Shown here: positions 26,516 through 34,164 of the stretch, in pieces
Numbering within the stretch: position 1 is the first letter of the stretch
Layout of the letters: each line of letters starts with the position of its first letter
Source of the DNA: Collinsella sp.
GTDB lineage: Bacteria; Actinomycetota; Coriobacteriia; Coriobacteriales; Coriobacteriaceae
Length of the DNA: 36,090 nucleotides
Direction of reading: 5' to 3'
Assembly: GCA_031294825.1 (NCBI GenBank)
Contig: JAUMPM010000065.1
Span: 1-36,090, forward strand
Notes under the pieces: generated by a model
Database searches by the model: none
What the model saw: the letters and a program-made list of their open reading frames with translations, nothing else
What the model was told of the DNA's origin: nothing
Program-made: the position numbers and the translations under genes

Positions 26516-27409
26516 CTAGAGCAAGGTGACGCTAAAGCTGCGTTTATCGGTAGCGCCGGGGGCCAGGGTGATGGTGTTGGCCTTGTGCTCAAAGACATCG
26601 TCCTCGGTGTCCATGGTGGTGTGACCGGTCCAGGGCTCGAGCGCCACAAACGGAGCGTCGTTGGCGGCAGACCACACGCCAATGTACTTAAAGCCCTCAA
26701 AGTCGATCTTGACGCCGTGGCCCGACTTGCGACCGCGCAGCGTAAGCGTGGAGCCCGGGGTATCGGTGAACATGATGGCATCGTTATCGAAGCTGCGATG
26801 CGTGATGGGCAGCACGTCCGAGTTATTGGGAGCCTTGTAGCTGCCCTCGAACGTCATAAGACCGTCGGGCGTGATGATGGGAGCCTCGTTAGTCCAAGCC
26901 TCGGTAAACGCCAGCTCGTAATCCTCGAATGCCTCGTCCTCGGCACCGGGAGCCGGTACGTTAAACGCGGGGTGGCCGCCCACCGAGAACGGCAGGTCCA
27001 CGTCGCCGGTATTGGTGACGGCAAAGGTCTGGGTAAGCGTGGCGTCACCAGTCAGGGCATAGGTCATGTTGAGCTTAAAGTGGAACGGAAAGGCCTTGAG
27101 CGACTCGGGCGTATCGGTGATCTCGTACGTTACCGAGGAGCCGTCCTCCGAAACCTCGACTAGCTTGTGCTCGACGATGCGCGCGAGGCCGTGGCGCGGC
27201 ATCTCGCAGGTGCCAGCCGCAGACGTTGCCGTGTTGTTGCGCAGTGAGCCCACGATGGGGAACAGAATGGGCGCGTGCTTACCCCAAAAGGCGGGGTCGC
27301 CCTGCCACAGATACTCGTTGCCGTTGAGAGCAAGGCTCGTGAGCTGGGCGCCCATGGAATCGATGGCCGCGGTGAGGCCGCCGCGCTTGATGGTAGTGAC
27401 GGTAGACAT
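26516..27409 (-). CDS. Aldose 1-epimerase family protein (LacX-like)
   Basis: Galactose-mutarotase-like beta-sandwich protein, 297 aa, which interconverts anomers of a hexose or sugar phosphate. Substrate-site residues are seen in PRHGLAR, VGGHPAFN (catalytic His) and FVALEPWTG (catalytic Glu). It belongs to the LacX/YeaD-like side of the family; no sugar operon is around it, so the substrate is open. ATG 27409 follows GGAGG by 7-8 nt. It appears to be a single-gene unit. Confidence 0.88.
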   Translation of the reverse strand: MSTVTTIKRGGLTAAIDSMGAQLTSLALNGNEYLWQGDPAFWGKHAPILFPIVGSLRNNTATSAAGTCEMPRHGLARIVEHKLVEVSEDGSSVTYEITDTPESLKAFPFHFKLNMTYALTGDATLTQTFAVTNTGDVDLPFSVGGHPAFNVPAPGAEDEAFEDYELAFTEAWTNEAPIITPDGLMTFEGSYKAPNNSDVLPITHRSFDNDAIMFTDTPGSTLTLRGRKSGHGVKIDFEGFKYIGVWSAANDAPFVALEPWTGHTTMDTEDDVFEHKANTITLAPGATDKRSFSVTLL

Positions 27410-27420
27410 GCTACTTCCTC

Positions 27421-27472
27421 CAAAAGTAAACAATAGTGTCGAGGGCTATTGTCCCACTCTTGGCGGTGGGAC
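27421..27472 (-). terminator. Double hairpin, probable terminator
   Basis: Minus strand: GTCCCAC/GTGGGAC (27451-27472), then CAATAG/CTATTG (27431-27451), then TTTACTTTT. It lies after the acidic membrane-protein gene and just before the ribosome site of the epimerase gene, so it may be a terminator or attenuator. Confidence 0.5.
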
Positions 27473-27522
27473 GGGACGGCAGGCGATTATTGAGTAGCCA
27501 TAGCGGAATGAGCGGCGAGCGC

Positions 27523-28389
27523 CTACTGGGTATCTACGTAAAGGTCGAACCCGCCCTGCGGTGTGGTGTCGACCGTGTCGGGCGCCTGTGAGTTAAAGTT
27601 CACGGGAACCATGCGCTTTGAGGCGCGGAAGCGCGTGCCGTCGGTGGCGACGGGCGGTTCATCGACCGTGAGCTCGTAGTCGCCAGGCTTGAGCTCGATG
27701 CCGTCACCAGCGGAATTGACGTATTGATACTCGTCAATCGTCTGCCCTTTGAGCGTGCGCCCCACGATGTGGATGAGCATTTGGCTGTCGCCGCGCGCGG
27801 TGTCCCACGTCGCGCCGTCCTTGACCTCGACCGACACATGTACCGAACGCGTGCGGCCGAGCGATTGCTCGACAGACATCTCGACCTTGGCGGCGTCTTT
27901 TCGCTGCTGCTCGACATGGCTCCAGACGTTTCCAATTACCGAGCAGGCGATAACGCCGGCCATAAAGGCGATAAGGATGGGGCCGAGCGGCGAGCGGCGT
28001 CCTGCATCTTCCTCGCGAGACAGATTGGGGCGACGTGTGGGTGCGGGCGCCTGAGCGCCCTGCGAGGGCACGTCGAGAATGCTGAAGGATGCCGTGCTGT
28101 CGGGATCGATAGTGTGGCGCGGCTGCGGGGTCTTTGCCGGCGAGATCGACATGTCGGCTGGCTCGCCGAGCGTGGCCGTAGCGTCGGCCTTGGCCTCGTC
28201 TGCCTCGGCCTGGGCCCAAGCTTGTTCGAAGGTCAGGGGCTCGACGGGGTCGAGGGCGGCGTCCGAGTCGGCGGCGGCGTTGCCGGTCTCGTCCTCGTCG
28301 CTCGACACGTCACGCGGCGCGGGCTCGTCCCACCCCTCGTCCGGAGCCTCACCCTCGCTATACCACCATTCAAAGTTATCGATATCCAT
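27523..28389 (-). CDS. Acidic single-pass membrane protein, unrecognised
   Basis: 288 aa. I do not recognise the family. The first 130 residues are acidic and low complexity (many Asp, Glu, Ala), with WW at 8-9 and a short basic patch (PTRRPNLSREEDAGRRS) before one membrane helix at about 135-156 (PILIAFMAGVIACSVIGNVW). The rest (160-288) is probably outside the cell and beta-rich: it has a VHVSVEVKDGATWDTARGD strand pattern and LKPGDYELTVDEPP, the phrase often seen in prealbumin-like or Ig-like surface folds. Basic residues just before the helix support N-in topology. Alone between terminator-like hairpins. Confidence 0.7.
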   Translation of the reverse strand: MDIDNFEWWYSEGEAPDEGWDEPAPRDVSSDEDETGNAAADSDAALDPVEPLTFEQAWAQAEADEAKADATATLGEPADMSISPAKTPQPRHTIDPDSTASFSILDVPSQGAQAPAPTRRPNLSREEDAGRRSPLGPILIAFMAGVIACSVIGNVWSHVEQQRKDAAKVEMSVEQSLGRTRSVHVSVEVKDGATWDTARGDSQMLIHIVGRTLKGQTIDEYQYVNSAGDGIELKPGDYELTVDEPPVATDGTRFRASKRMVPVNFNSQAPDTVDTTPQGGFDLYVDTQ

Positions 28390-28475
28390 ACGGGGCGCCC
28401 CTTAGGCCTCGCAAATAAACACTCGCTAGTCTTATACCCCCAGACGACACCGAAGCTCACCCGCGCCGGACACGA

Positions 28476-28540
28476 AAACCGTCACAACATTCGACGCTTT
28501 TCCTCGTTTTCGAGATTTTCATCGAATGTTGTGATGGTTT
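28476..28540. repeat. Long inverted repeat
   Basis: Arms of 19 bp with one mismatch: AAACCGTCACAACATTCGA (28476-28494) and TCGAATGTTGTGATGGTTT (28522-28540). The 27-base loop contains a further small hairpin CTCGTTTTCGAG. It lies in the 261-base non-coding gap between the divergent acidic membrane-protein and MFS genes. It may be a REP-like element or a regulator site; a promoter for either gene could be masked by it. Confidence 0.65.
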
Positions 28541-28560
28541 GGGCGACTGGCCGGCAGCGC

Positions 28561-28593
28561 AATGTGACAAAGGAACTGCCCCTTTGTCACATT
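28561..28593. repeat. REP-like perfect palindrome
   Basis: Perfect 13-bp arms AATGTGACAAAGG and CCTTTGTCACATT with a 7-nt loop, 57 bases before the MFS start. The core AAGGAACTGCCCC resembles AAGGAACGTCCCC at 4712-4724 beside repeat copy 1. If transcribed it would form a strong hairpin in the MFS leader. Confidence 0.65.
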
Positions 28594-28650
28594 CTGTTAG
28601 AGTTGCAGGGATTGAATCCCGCTTATCAATGCGACATTGGAGTGACAACC

Positions 28651-29892
28651 TTGATCGCCGCAACCACGCCTAAAAGTAAGTCAACCGCCGCCGCGCTCTC
28701 CCTTGCGCGCACCAAGCTCTGCCTGGCGCTGCTCGTGCTGTTGGGATTCTCGCTCGGCTGCTCCGAGTTCGTGGTCATCGGCATCGAAAGTGACTTGGCA
28801 ACGGAACTCGGCGTATCGCTTGCCACCGCAGGCCAACTTATTAGCGTGTTCGCACTGGTCTACGCTATCGCGACGCCGGTGCTCGCGCTCAGCACGGGGC
28901 GTTTTCGCCGCTACCAGCTGCTCGTGTGCTACAGCATCGTCTTTGTGCTCGGCAACCTGGTCATGGCGTTGGCGCCCAACTTCCAGGTGCTCTTTATCTC
29001 GCGCATTGTCCTGGGCTCCGTCTCGGGCGCACTGCTCGCCGTAGGCGTGACGTACATCCCTGAGCTTCTGTCCCCGCAGCAAACTTCGCTTGCCATCTCG
29101 GTAGTGTACGGTGCGTTTTCCGTGGCGATGGTCTTTGTGACCTCGATTGGCAAATTTGTGGCCGACACGCTCGATTGGCACGTGGCCATGTACGGCACGC
29201 TGGCCTTTGCCGTTTTGATCTGCGGAGCGCTCGTGGCGTTTATGCCGCGCGCCGGGCAAACCGACGAGCCTGCCACCTTTCGCGAGCAGGCGGGTCTGCT
29301 GCGCGAGCCGAGCATCATCACTGGCATGCTCATCTTCTTGTTTGGCGTGGGGTCGGTCTATGTGTTCTACGGCTACGTGACGCCTTATCTTGAGCAGGTG
29401 CTGGGCATGGGCACGGTCGAAGCCAGTACCACGCTTATGGCCTACGGCGTGTTCTGCCTGGTCTCGAACATCCTGGGCGGATGGATCGATGCGCGCTTTG
29501 GCATGAAGGCGCTGCTTGTGACGTTTGTGCTGCAGGCGGCGGCATTGTTTGGGCTGTTTGCCGTAGGCGCTGCCATGCCGCTCGCACTTGTCTTTGTCTT
29601 TAGCCTGGCGATGCTCATGTACCTGTTCTCGGTGTCGTGCATCACGCACTTTATGGACGTGGCACGCAGCCGCCACCCCAAGTCGATGGTGCTCGCGAGC
29701 TCGGTAGAACCCATGGCGTTTAATGTCGGCATTTCGTTTGGCACCGCGGTGGGCGGCGCCGTGGTAAGCGGAGCTGGCATTGCCTACGTTGGCGCGGTCG
29801 GTGCCGTGTTCTCGCTTGTGGCCTGGGCGCTCACGCTGGTGACGATTAAGTTGGCTCGCTGGGAGCGCAAGCGGGCGAGGGCGCAGGCGTAG
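28651..29892 (+). CDS. MFS transporter (DHA1, AraJ-like)
   Basis: Twelve-helix secondary transporter, 413 aa, of the drug/sugar-efflux DHA1 group. Visible: FSLGCSEFVVIGIESDLATELGVS at the first helix, the TGRFRRY loop between helices 2 and 3, and the proline/glycine-rich fifth-helix region (SVVYGAFSVAM). The start is TTG 28651 with GGAG 8 nt upstream; the open frame goes back to 27724 but only as antisense of the neighbouring gene. Substrate unknown. The phosphatase gene follows 45 nt later on the same strand. Confidence 0.88.
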   Translation: MIAATTPKSKSTAAALSLARTKLCLALLVLLGFSLGCSEFVVIGIESDLATELGVSLATAGQLISVFALVYAIATPVLALSTGRFRRYQLLVCYSIVFVLGNLVMALAPNFQVLFISRIVLGSVSGALLAVGVTYIPELLSPQQTSLAISVVYGAFSVAMVFVTSIGKFVADTLDWHVAMYGTLAFAVLICGALVAFMPRAGQTDEPATFREQAGLLREPSIITGMLIFLFGVGSVYVFYGYVTPYLEQVLGMGTVEASTTLMAYGVFCLVSNILGGWIDARFGMKALLVTFVLQAAALFGLFAVGAAMPLALVFVFSLAMLMYLFSVSCITHFMDVARSRHPKSMVLASSVEPMAFNVGISFGTAVGGAVVSGAGIAYVGAVGAVFSLVAWALTLVTIKLARWERKRARAQA

Positions 29893-29937
29893 ATGCGATA
29901 CTCGAGCTCGATGATGGCGATCGAAAGGAAACCGCAT

Positions 29938-30384
29938 ATGCAACGTGTACTGTTTATCTGCCATGGGAATATCTGCCGCTCGACGATGGCTGAGTCGGTG
30001 TTTACCGAGCTGGTGCGCCGCGCTGGACGCGAGGCGGAGTTTGTCATTGATTCCGCTGCAACGTCGACCGAGGAGATCGGCAATCCGCCGCATCGTGGCA
30101 CCGTTGCCAAGCTGCGTGAAGTCGGGATTCCCGTCGTTGCGCACCGCGCCCGCCAGGTGCGTCGCGCAGAGTATGGTAACTGGGACCACATTGTCTATAT
30201 GGATGCCGAGAACGCGCGAGGTCTGCGTCGCATTTTTGGCAGCGACCCCGATGGCAAGATCTCGCGCCTGCTCGATTGGACCGATCGCCCCGGCGACGTG
30301 GCCGATCCCTGGTACACCGGCAACTTCGATGCCACCTACCGCGATGTGCTCGCCGGCTGCACGGCCATGCTCGAGCAGTTATAG
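29938..30384 (+). CDS. Low-molecular-weight protein tyrosine phosphatase
   Basis: 148 aa. The active-site loop is Cys8-x5-Arg14 (CHGNICRST) and the general acid is Asp123 in DPWYTG. Family members dephosphorylate tyrosine or arginine on proteins. The tyrosine pair after DPW is reduced to one Tyr. AAAGGA lies 9 nt before ATG 29938. Probably co-transcribed with the MFS gene. Substrate not predictable. Confidence 0.93.
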   Translation: MQRVLFICHGNICRSTMAESVFTELVRRAGREAEFVIDSAATSTEEIGNPPHRGTVAKLREVGIPVVAHRARQVRRAEYGNWDHIVYMDAENARGLRRIFGSDPDGKISRLLDWTDRPGDVADPWYTGNFDATYRDVLAGCTAMLEQL

Positions 30385-30423
30385 GCAAGCGAGCACGCGG
30401 ACGCACGTGCCACGCCATCGGCA

Positions 30424-30493
30424 TAAAACGAGCGTGGATGATCTCCCACTTTGAGCGTTCAAGCGCGCTCTAAACGGGAGAAAATCCACGCTC
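30424..30493 (-). terminator. Nested stem-loop terminator
   Basis: Outer stem GAGCGTGGAT/ATCCACGCTC (30430-30439, 30484-30493), then CTCCC/GGGAG, then GAGCG/CGCTC. On the minus strand it is followed by GTTTTATG, so it best serves the small Cys protein gene, whose stop is 3 nt away. It also lies downstream of the phosphatase gene on the other strand. Confidence 0.65.
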
Positions 30494-30495
30494 AA

Positions 30496-30825
30496 CTACT
30501 CGTCGACGATCTCGGCGAGCCAGACGTTCAACGTATCGACCTCGGGACAGCAGAACTTTGCCGTGCCGGGCTCGTTGCCGGGCACGGTACCGCCATAGCG
30601 CAGGATGTCGATATAGGGAAAGCCCACATGGCAGGCCATGGCGCACATCTTGCCGCGGTCGCGGTCGAAGTCGAAGACGTCACCCGGCTTGTGCCCGTGA
30701 TGGCAGCGGCATGTGCCCAGCTGGTCCACGCAGCTAATGCGAATACGCGGACGCTTGCCACGCGGCGCGCCGAGCGGCTTGTTCTCGCCCGCCGCCTCGG
30801 TACTGCTCTCGTCGGCGTTACTCAT
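30496..30825 (-). CDS. TIGR04076-like small cysteine protein
   Basis: 109 aa. The pattern C-x5-C-x1-C..GHKPGDVFDFD..GKMCAMACHVGFPYIDILRYGG..FCCPE fits my memory of the TIGR04076 family of small proteins with conserved Cys; function unknown. An N-terminal polar stretch of about 25 residues precedes the core. It overlaps the end of the kinase gene by 8 nt (ATG 30825), so they are translated from one mRNA. Confidence 0.7.
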   Translation of the reverse strand: MSNADESSTEAAGENKPLGAPRGKRPRIRISCVDQLGTCRCHHGHKPGDVFDFDRDRGKMCAMACHVGFPYIDILRYGGTVPGNEPGTAKFCCPEVDTLNVWLAEIVDE

Positions 30826-31642
30826 GGTCAATCACATCCAGGCAGGCCTCGATGGGAAGGCCGGCGGACTTATCCTCCTGGTCGGCATTGCGCTCGATAA
30901 GCTCGGCTACCACGCGCATGGCATCGCTCGTCGCGCGCTGCAGACTCCAACCTGCCATAACGCGGCCGACGAGCACCGCCGAGAACGTGTCGCCCGTGCC
31001 CGGGAAGTAGACCGGGATCAGGTCGAAGGGAATCGTAAAGTACTCCCCCGCCACATGGTCGTAACCGATGACGACATTCGCACCGTCGACCACAGCGCTC
31101 GTAATGACCACCGACTTGGCGCCCAAGGCACGCACGGCATCCACAAGAGCGCGGCCCTTATCGGGCGTGATTTGCTCGGCAATGGGCGTATCGGTGAGCA
31201 GGCACGCCTCGGTGTAGTTTGGCACCGCATAGTCGGCGCACTCGAGCAGGCTGCGCATGAGGCCGATCGTGGACTCGGGCACGCCGGCGTAGAGCTTGCC
31301 GTTGTCGCCCATGATGGGGTCGACGAACACCTTGGTGCCCTTTTGCGCGCGACGGTGGCAGAAGGCCGAAATAATGCGCGTCTCTTCCTCGGTCACGATA
31401 AAGCCGGTGGAGATGGCGTCGAACTCAAAGCCGAGATCCTCCCAGATGGCGAGGCTCTGGCGCACGTACTCGGTGGTGTCATGGATGTAGAACTTGGGAT
31501 AGTTGAGCGTATCGGACACAAGTGCCGTCGGCAGATTGTGGATACGGTAACCCATGTGCGACAGCACCGGCAGCATGGCGGAAAGCGCAACCTTGCCGTA
31601 GCCGCACATATCGTTGATCAGCAGCAGCTGAGTGTTCTTCAT
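30818..31642 (-). CDS. Pyridoxamine kinase (PfkB/ribokinase family)
   Basis: 274 aa; phosphorylates pyridoxal, pyridoxine or pyridoxamine with ATP in B6 salvage. Seen: the N-terminal LLINDMCGYGKVALSAMLPVL strand-turn, FVDPIMGDNGKLY, and the ATP/anion-hole motif PGTGDTFSAVL with catalytic Asp. ATG 31642 with GGGAGA just upstream is preferred to the ORF-extending ATG at 31666. Heads a two-gene unit with the small Cys protein. PdxK versus PdxY type is not settled. Confidence 0.87.
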   Translation of the reverse strand: MKNTQLLLINDMCGYGKVALSAMLPVLSHMGYRIHNLPTALVSDTLNYPKFYIHDTTEYVRQSLAIWEDLGFEFDAISTGFIVTEEETRIISAFCHRRAQKGTKVFVDPIMGDNGKLYAGVPESTIGLMRSLLECADYAVPNYTEACLLTDTPIAEQITPDKGRALVDAVRALGAKSVVITSAVVDGANVVIGYDHVAGEYFTIPFDLIPVYFPGTGDTFSAVLVGRVMAGWSLQRATSDAMRVVAELIERNADQEDKSAGLPIEACLDVIDHE

Positions 31643-31713
31643 GAGGGTCTCCCTTGGTTCGGGCACGGCGCAGCAGCGCCACAGTGCGACTAAGTGTAGC
31701 GCAGGGAGCGTTT

Positions 31714-31754
31714 GCAGCGTCGAGCCGTTACGCGGTTTGGCAAAACCGCGTAAC
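31714..31754. repeat. Structured intergenic repeat, partial copy 4
   Basis: Only the right end: GCAGCGTCGAGCCGTTACG, then a perfect 12-bp hairpin GTTACGCGGTTT/AAACCGCGTAAC with loop GGCA (31727-31754). Copy 1 has the same flank and a hairpin in which two adjacent stem bases are swapped on both sides. Lies between pdx kinase and the MarR promoter. Confidence 0.7.
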
Positions 31755-31769
31755 CACTAGTTTGGTACC

Positions 31770-31798
31770 TTGACATTCATTTCTCATGCTCCTAGATT
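31770..31798 (+). promoter_or_regulatory. Promoter of the marR-ABC operon
   Basis: Perfect -35 TTGACA (31770-31775), 17-nt spacer, TAGATT (31793-31798). Transcription would start about 31805, some 50 nt before the MarR start codon. Confidence 0.75.
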
Positions 31799-31832
31799 AG
31801 TTAGGCACAAAACAATTCATCTACCTAACTAA
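31797..31832. promoter_or_regulatory. Probable MarR operator
   Basis: Inverted repeat TTAGTTAGG (31797-31805) and CCTAACTAA (31824-31832), perfect 9-bp arms 18 nt apart. It starts in the -10 box and covers the start of transcription, an arrangement that gives autorepression. Confidence 0.6.
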
Positions 31833-31853
31833 AGAAAGGAGCGAAGATTAGAT

Positions 31854-32357
31854 ATGTGTGTTGAACCACACGCCCATCCGCATGAACCCGGCGACGACCC
31901 CTCGCAGCCGGCAGACGAGCCCGAGACTCAGTCCAAGGAGGACCGTCTCGCCAAGAGAATCCTCCATGGGCTGGGGTTTTGCGGCCATTACATGCATTTT
32001 CACGGCGGCGGCATATCTGGCAAGGCGCCTATTGTCTGCCTACTCGCCAAGCAGCCGACCGGCGAGCTGTCCCAACAGGAGCTCGGCATGCACTTCGACC
32101 TCAAGCCGGGGTCCCTTTCCGAGATTCTGTCCAAGCTCGAAATGGGCGGCCTCATCGAGCGCAGTCGCAATCCCAAAGACCGTCGGCAGCTCACCATCCG
32201 CCTGACCGATGCGGGATGGGAAAAGGCCCGCGTTGAGCAGGCAGCCCGCATTCGCTTTAGAAAACGGGCCTTTAGCGCGCTCACCCACGACGAGCGTGAG
32301 GACCTCGCCGAAATGCTCGATAAAATCCGCGTAACCTGGGAGGAACTGGATGATTAA
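31854..32357 (+). CDS. MarR-family transcriptional regulator
   Basis: 167 aa, winged helix. Recognition part about 71-97 (GELSQQELGMHFDLKPGSLSEILSKLEMGGLIER), wing RNPKDRRQLTIRLTDAG. N-terminal 30 residues are polar and His/Pro-rich, followed by a Gly/His stretch (HYMHFHGGG) that might hold a ligand or metal. Its stop overlaps the ABC start by 8 nt. It very likely represses its own operon through the palindrome at 31797-31832. Confidence 0.9.
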   Translation: MCVEPHAHPHEPGDDPSQPADEPETQSKEDRLAKRILHGLGFCGHYMHFHGGGISGKAPIVCLLAKQPTGELSQQELGMHFDLKPGSLSEILSKLEMGGLIERSRNPKDRRQLTIRLTDAGWEKARVEQAARIRFRKRAFSALTHDEREDLAEMLDKIRVTWEELDD

Positions 32358-34164
32358 AACCCTCATGGGCAGCATCCGCGACTATATGAAAGTCACCGTT
32401 GCCACGCCGTTGCTCGTGCTTGGCGAGGTGCTCTGCGAGATGCTGATTCCATTTATCACCGCCAACCTGATCGACGCCATCAAAGACGGCGCCACCGTAG
32501 CCGAGATGCTACCAACCGCGGGCTTTTTGGTGCTCATCGCGCTGACGTCGCTCGCTTTTGGTGCCGCTGCCGGCGTCACCTGCAGCCATGCGAGTTGCGG
32601 CTTCGCCAAGAACCTGCGTCACGACCTGTTCTACAAGATCCAGACGTTCAGCTTTGCCAACATCGATGAGTTCTCGAGCTCCTCGCTCGTCACGCGCCTG
32701 ACCACCGACATCAACAACGTGCAGCAGGCCTTTATGATGATCATCCGTATCGCCGTGCGCGCGCCGCTGGTCTTGATCTTCGCCTTTACCATGGCGTTTA
32801 TCATGGGCGGCAGCGTTGCCATGGTCTACCTGGTCATCATTCCGCTGCTGGGCTTTGGACTGTTCTTTATCATCTTTAAGGTGCGCCCCATCTTCTCGCG
32901 CGTGTTCCACAAGTACGACGCCCTTAACGAGTCCGTCGAGGAAAACGTCACCGGCATGCGCGTGGTCAAGAGCTATGTGCGCGAAGACTTTGAGAAGGAG
33001 AAGTTCGCGACCGCCGCGCGCGACGTCCAGATGGACTTCACCCGCGCCGAGAAGCTGCTCGCCTTTAACAACCCCATGATGAACATCTGCGTCAACGGCG
33101 CGTTTGTCGTCATCATCTACCTGGGCTCCAAGCTCATCATCACGAGCCAGGGCACGCTGTTCGACGTGGGCCAGCTCTCCTCGATCTTTACCTATGGTTT
33201 CCAGGTCCTCATGAGCCTGATGCAGCTGTCGATGATCTTTGTCATGGTGACCATGGCCGACGAATCGGCACACCGCATTACCGAGGTGTTGGCCGCCGAG
33301 CCCACGATCGCCGATCCCGCCGAGCCCGTGCTCGAGGTCGCCGACGGTTCCATCGACTTTGACCACGTGAGCTTTAAGTATTCCGCGCATGCGAAGCGCC
33401 AGGCGCTCGACGATATCGACCTGCACATTAAGAGCGGCGAGACCATCGGCATCATCGGCGGCACTGGCTCGGCCAAGTCCACGCTCGTAAACCTCATCGC
33501 CCGCCTGTACGACGCCACCGAGGGCACCGTGCGCGTGGGCGGCACGGACGTGCGCGACTACGACCTGGACGCACTGCGCCACCAGGTCGCCATGGTGCTG
33601 CAGAAAAACGTGCTGTTTAGCGGCACCATTGCCGAGAACCTGCGCTGGGGCGATCCGAATGCCACCGACGAGGAAGTCCGCGAGGCCGCGCACCTGGCCT
33701 GCGCCGACGAGTTTGTCGATGGCTTCCCCAAGGGCTACGACACCTGGATCGAGCAGGGCGGCTCCAATGTTTCCGGCGGTCAGAAGCAGCGCCTGTGCAT
33801 TGCGCGTGCCCTGCTGCGTCGCCCCAAGATCTTGATCCTGGACGACTCCACCAGCGCCGTCGACACCAAGACCGACGCCAAGATCCGCGCAGGGCTGGCA
33901 AGCTATCTGCCCAACACGACCAAGCTCATCATCGCCCAGCGTATTAGCTCCGTGCAGGATGCCGATCGTATCATCGTCATGGAGGGCGGCCGCATCGCGC
34001 AGATCGGCAACCATGACGAGCTACTCAAGACGAGCGAGATCTACCGCGAGACCTTCACCTCGCAAAACAAGATGTCTGCCGAGGGCGAAGGAGCCGTCGA
34101 GGCCGACACCGAGGCATCCGTAACGCAAGCTCAGACCCAGGAAGGAGGCGAGGCACATGAGTAA
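32350..34164 (+). CDS. ABC exporter half-transporter, degenerate-site subunit
   Basis: 604 aa: six-helix membrane domain (about 15-310) then ATPase (about 330-575). Walker A GGTGSAKST (370-378), signature VSGGQ (474-478). The catalytic Glu after Walker B is Asp (LILDDSTSAVD, Asp498-Asp499) and the switch His is Gln530 (IIAQRIS). Those changes are the marks of the inactive-site half of heterodimeric exporters such as TM287/288 or BmrCD. The tail is acidic (EGEGAVEADTEASV). Overlaps both neighbours by 8 nt. Confidence 0.92.
   Translation: MIKTLMGSIRDYMKVTVATPLLVLGEVLCEMLIPFITANLIDAIKDGATVAEMLPTAGFLVLIALTSLAFGAAAGVTCSHASCGFAKNLRHDLFYKIQTFSFANIDEFSSSSLVTRLTTDINNVQQAFMMIIRIAVRAPLVLIFAFTMAFIMGGSVAMVYLVIIPLLGFGLFFIIFKVRPIFSRVFHKYDALNESVEENVTGMRVVKSYVREDFEKEKFATAARDVQMDFTRAEKLLAFNNPMMNICVNGAFVVIIYLGSKLIITSQGTLFDVGQLSSIFTYGFQVLMSLMQLSMIFVMVTMADESAHRITEVLAAEPTIADPAEPVLEVADGSIDFDHVSFKYSAHAKRQALDDIDLHIKSGETIGIIGGTGSAKSTLVNLIARLYDATEGTVRVGGTDVRDYDLDALRHQVAMVLQKNVLFSGTIAENLRWGDPNATDEEVREAAHLACADEFVDGFPKGYDTWIEQGGSNVSGGQKQRLCIARALLRRPKILILDDSTSAVDTKTDAKIRAGLASYLPNTTKLIIAQRISSVQDADRIIVMEGGRIAQIGNHDELLKTSEIYRETFTSQNKMSAEGEGAVEADTEASVTQAQTQEGGEAHE

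Noticed and set aside
27724..28650. N-terminal extension of the MFS gene by about 300 codons
   Set aside because: It is antisense to the acidic membrane protein and crosses two palindromes; the transporter fold starts after TTG 28651, which has a good ribosome site.
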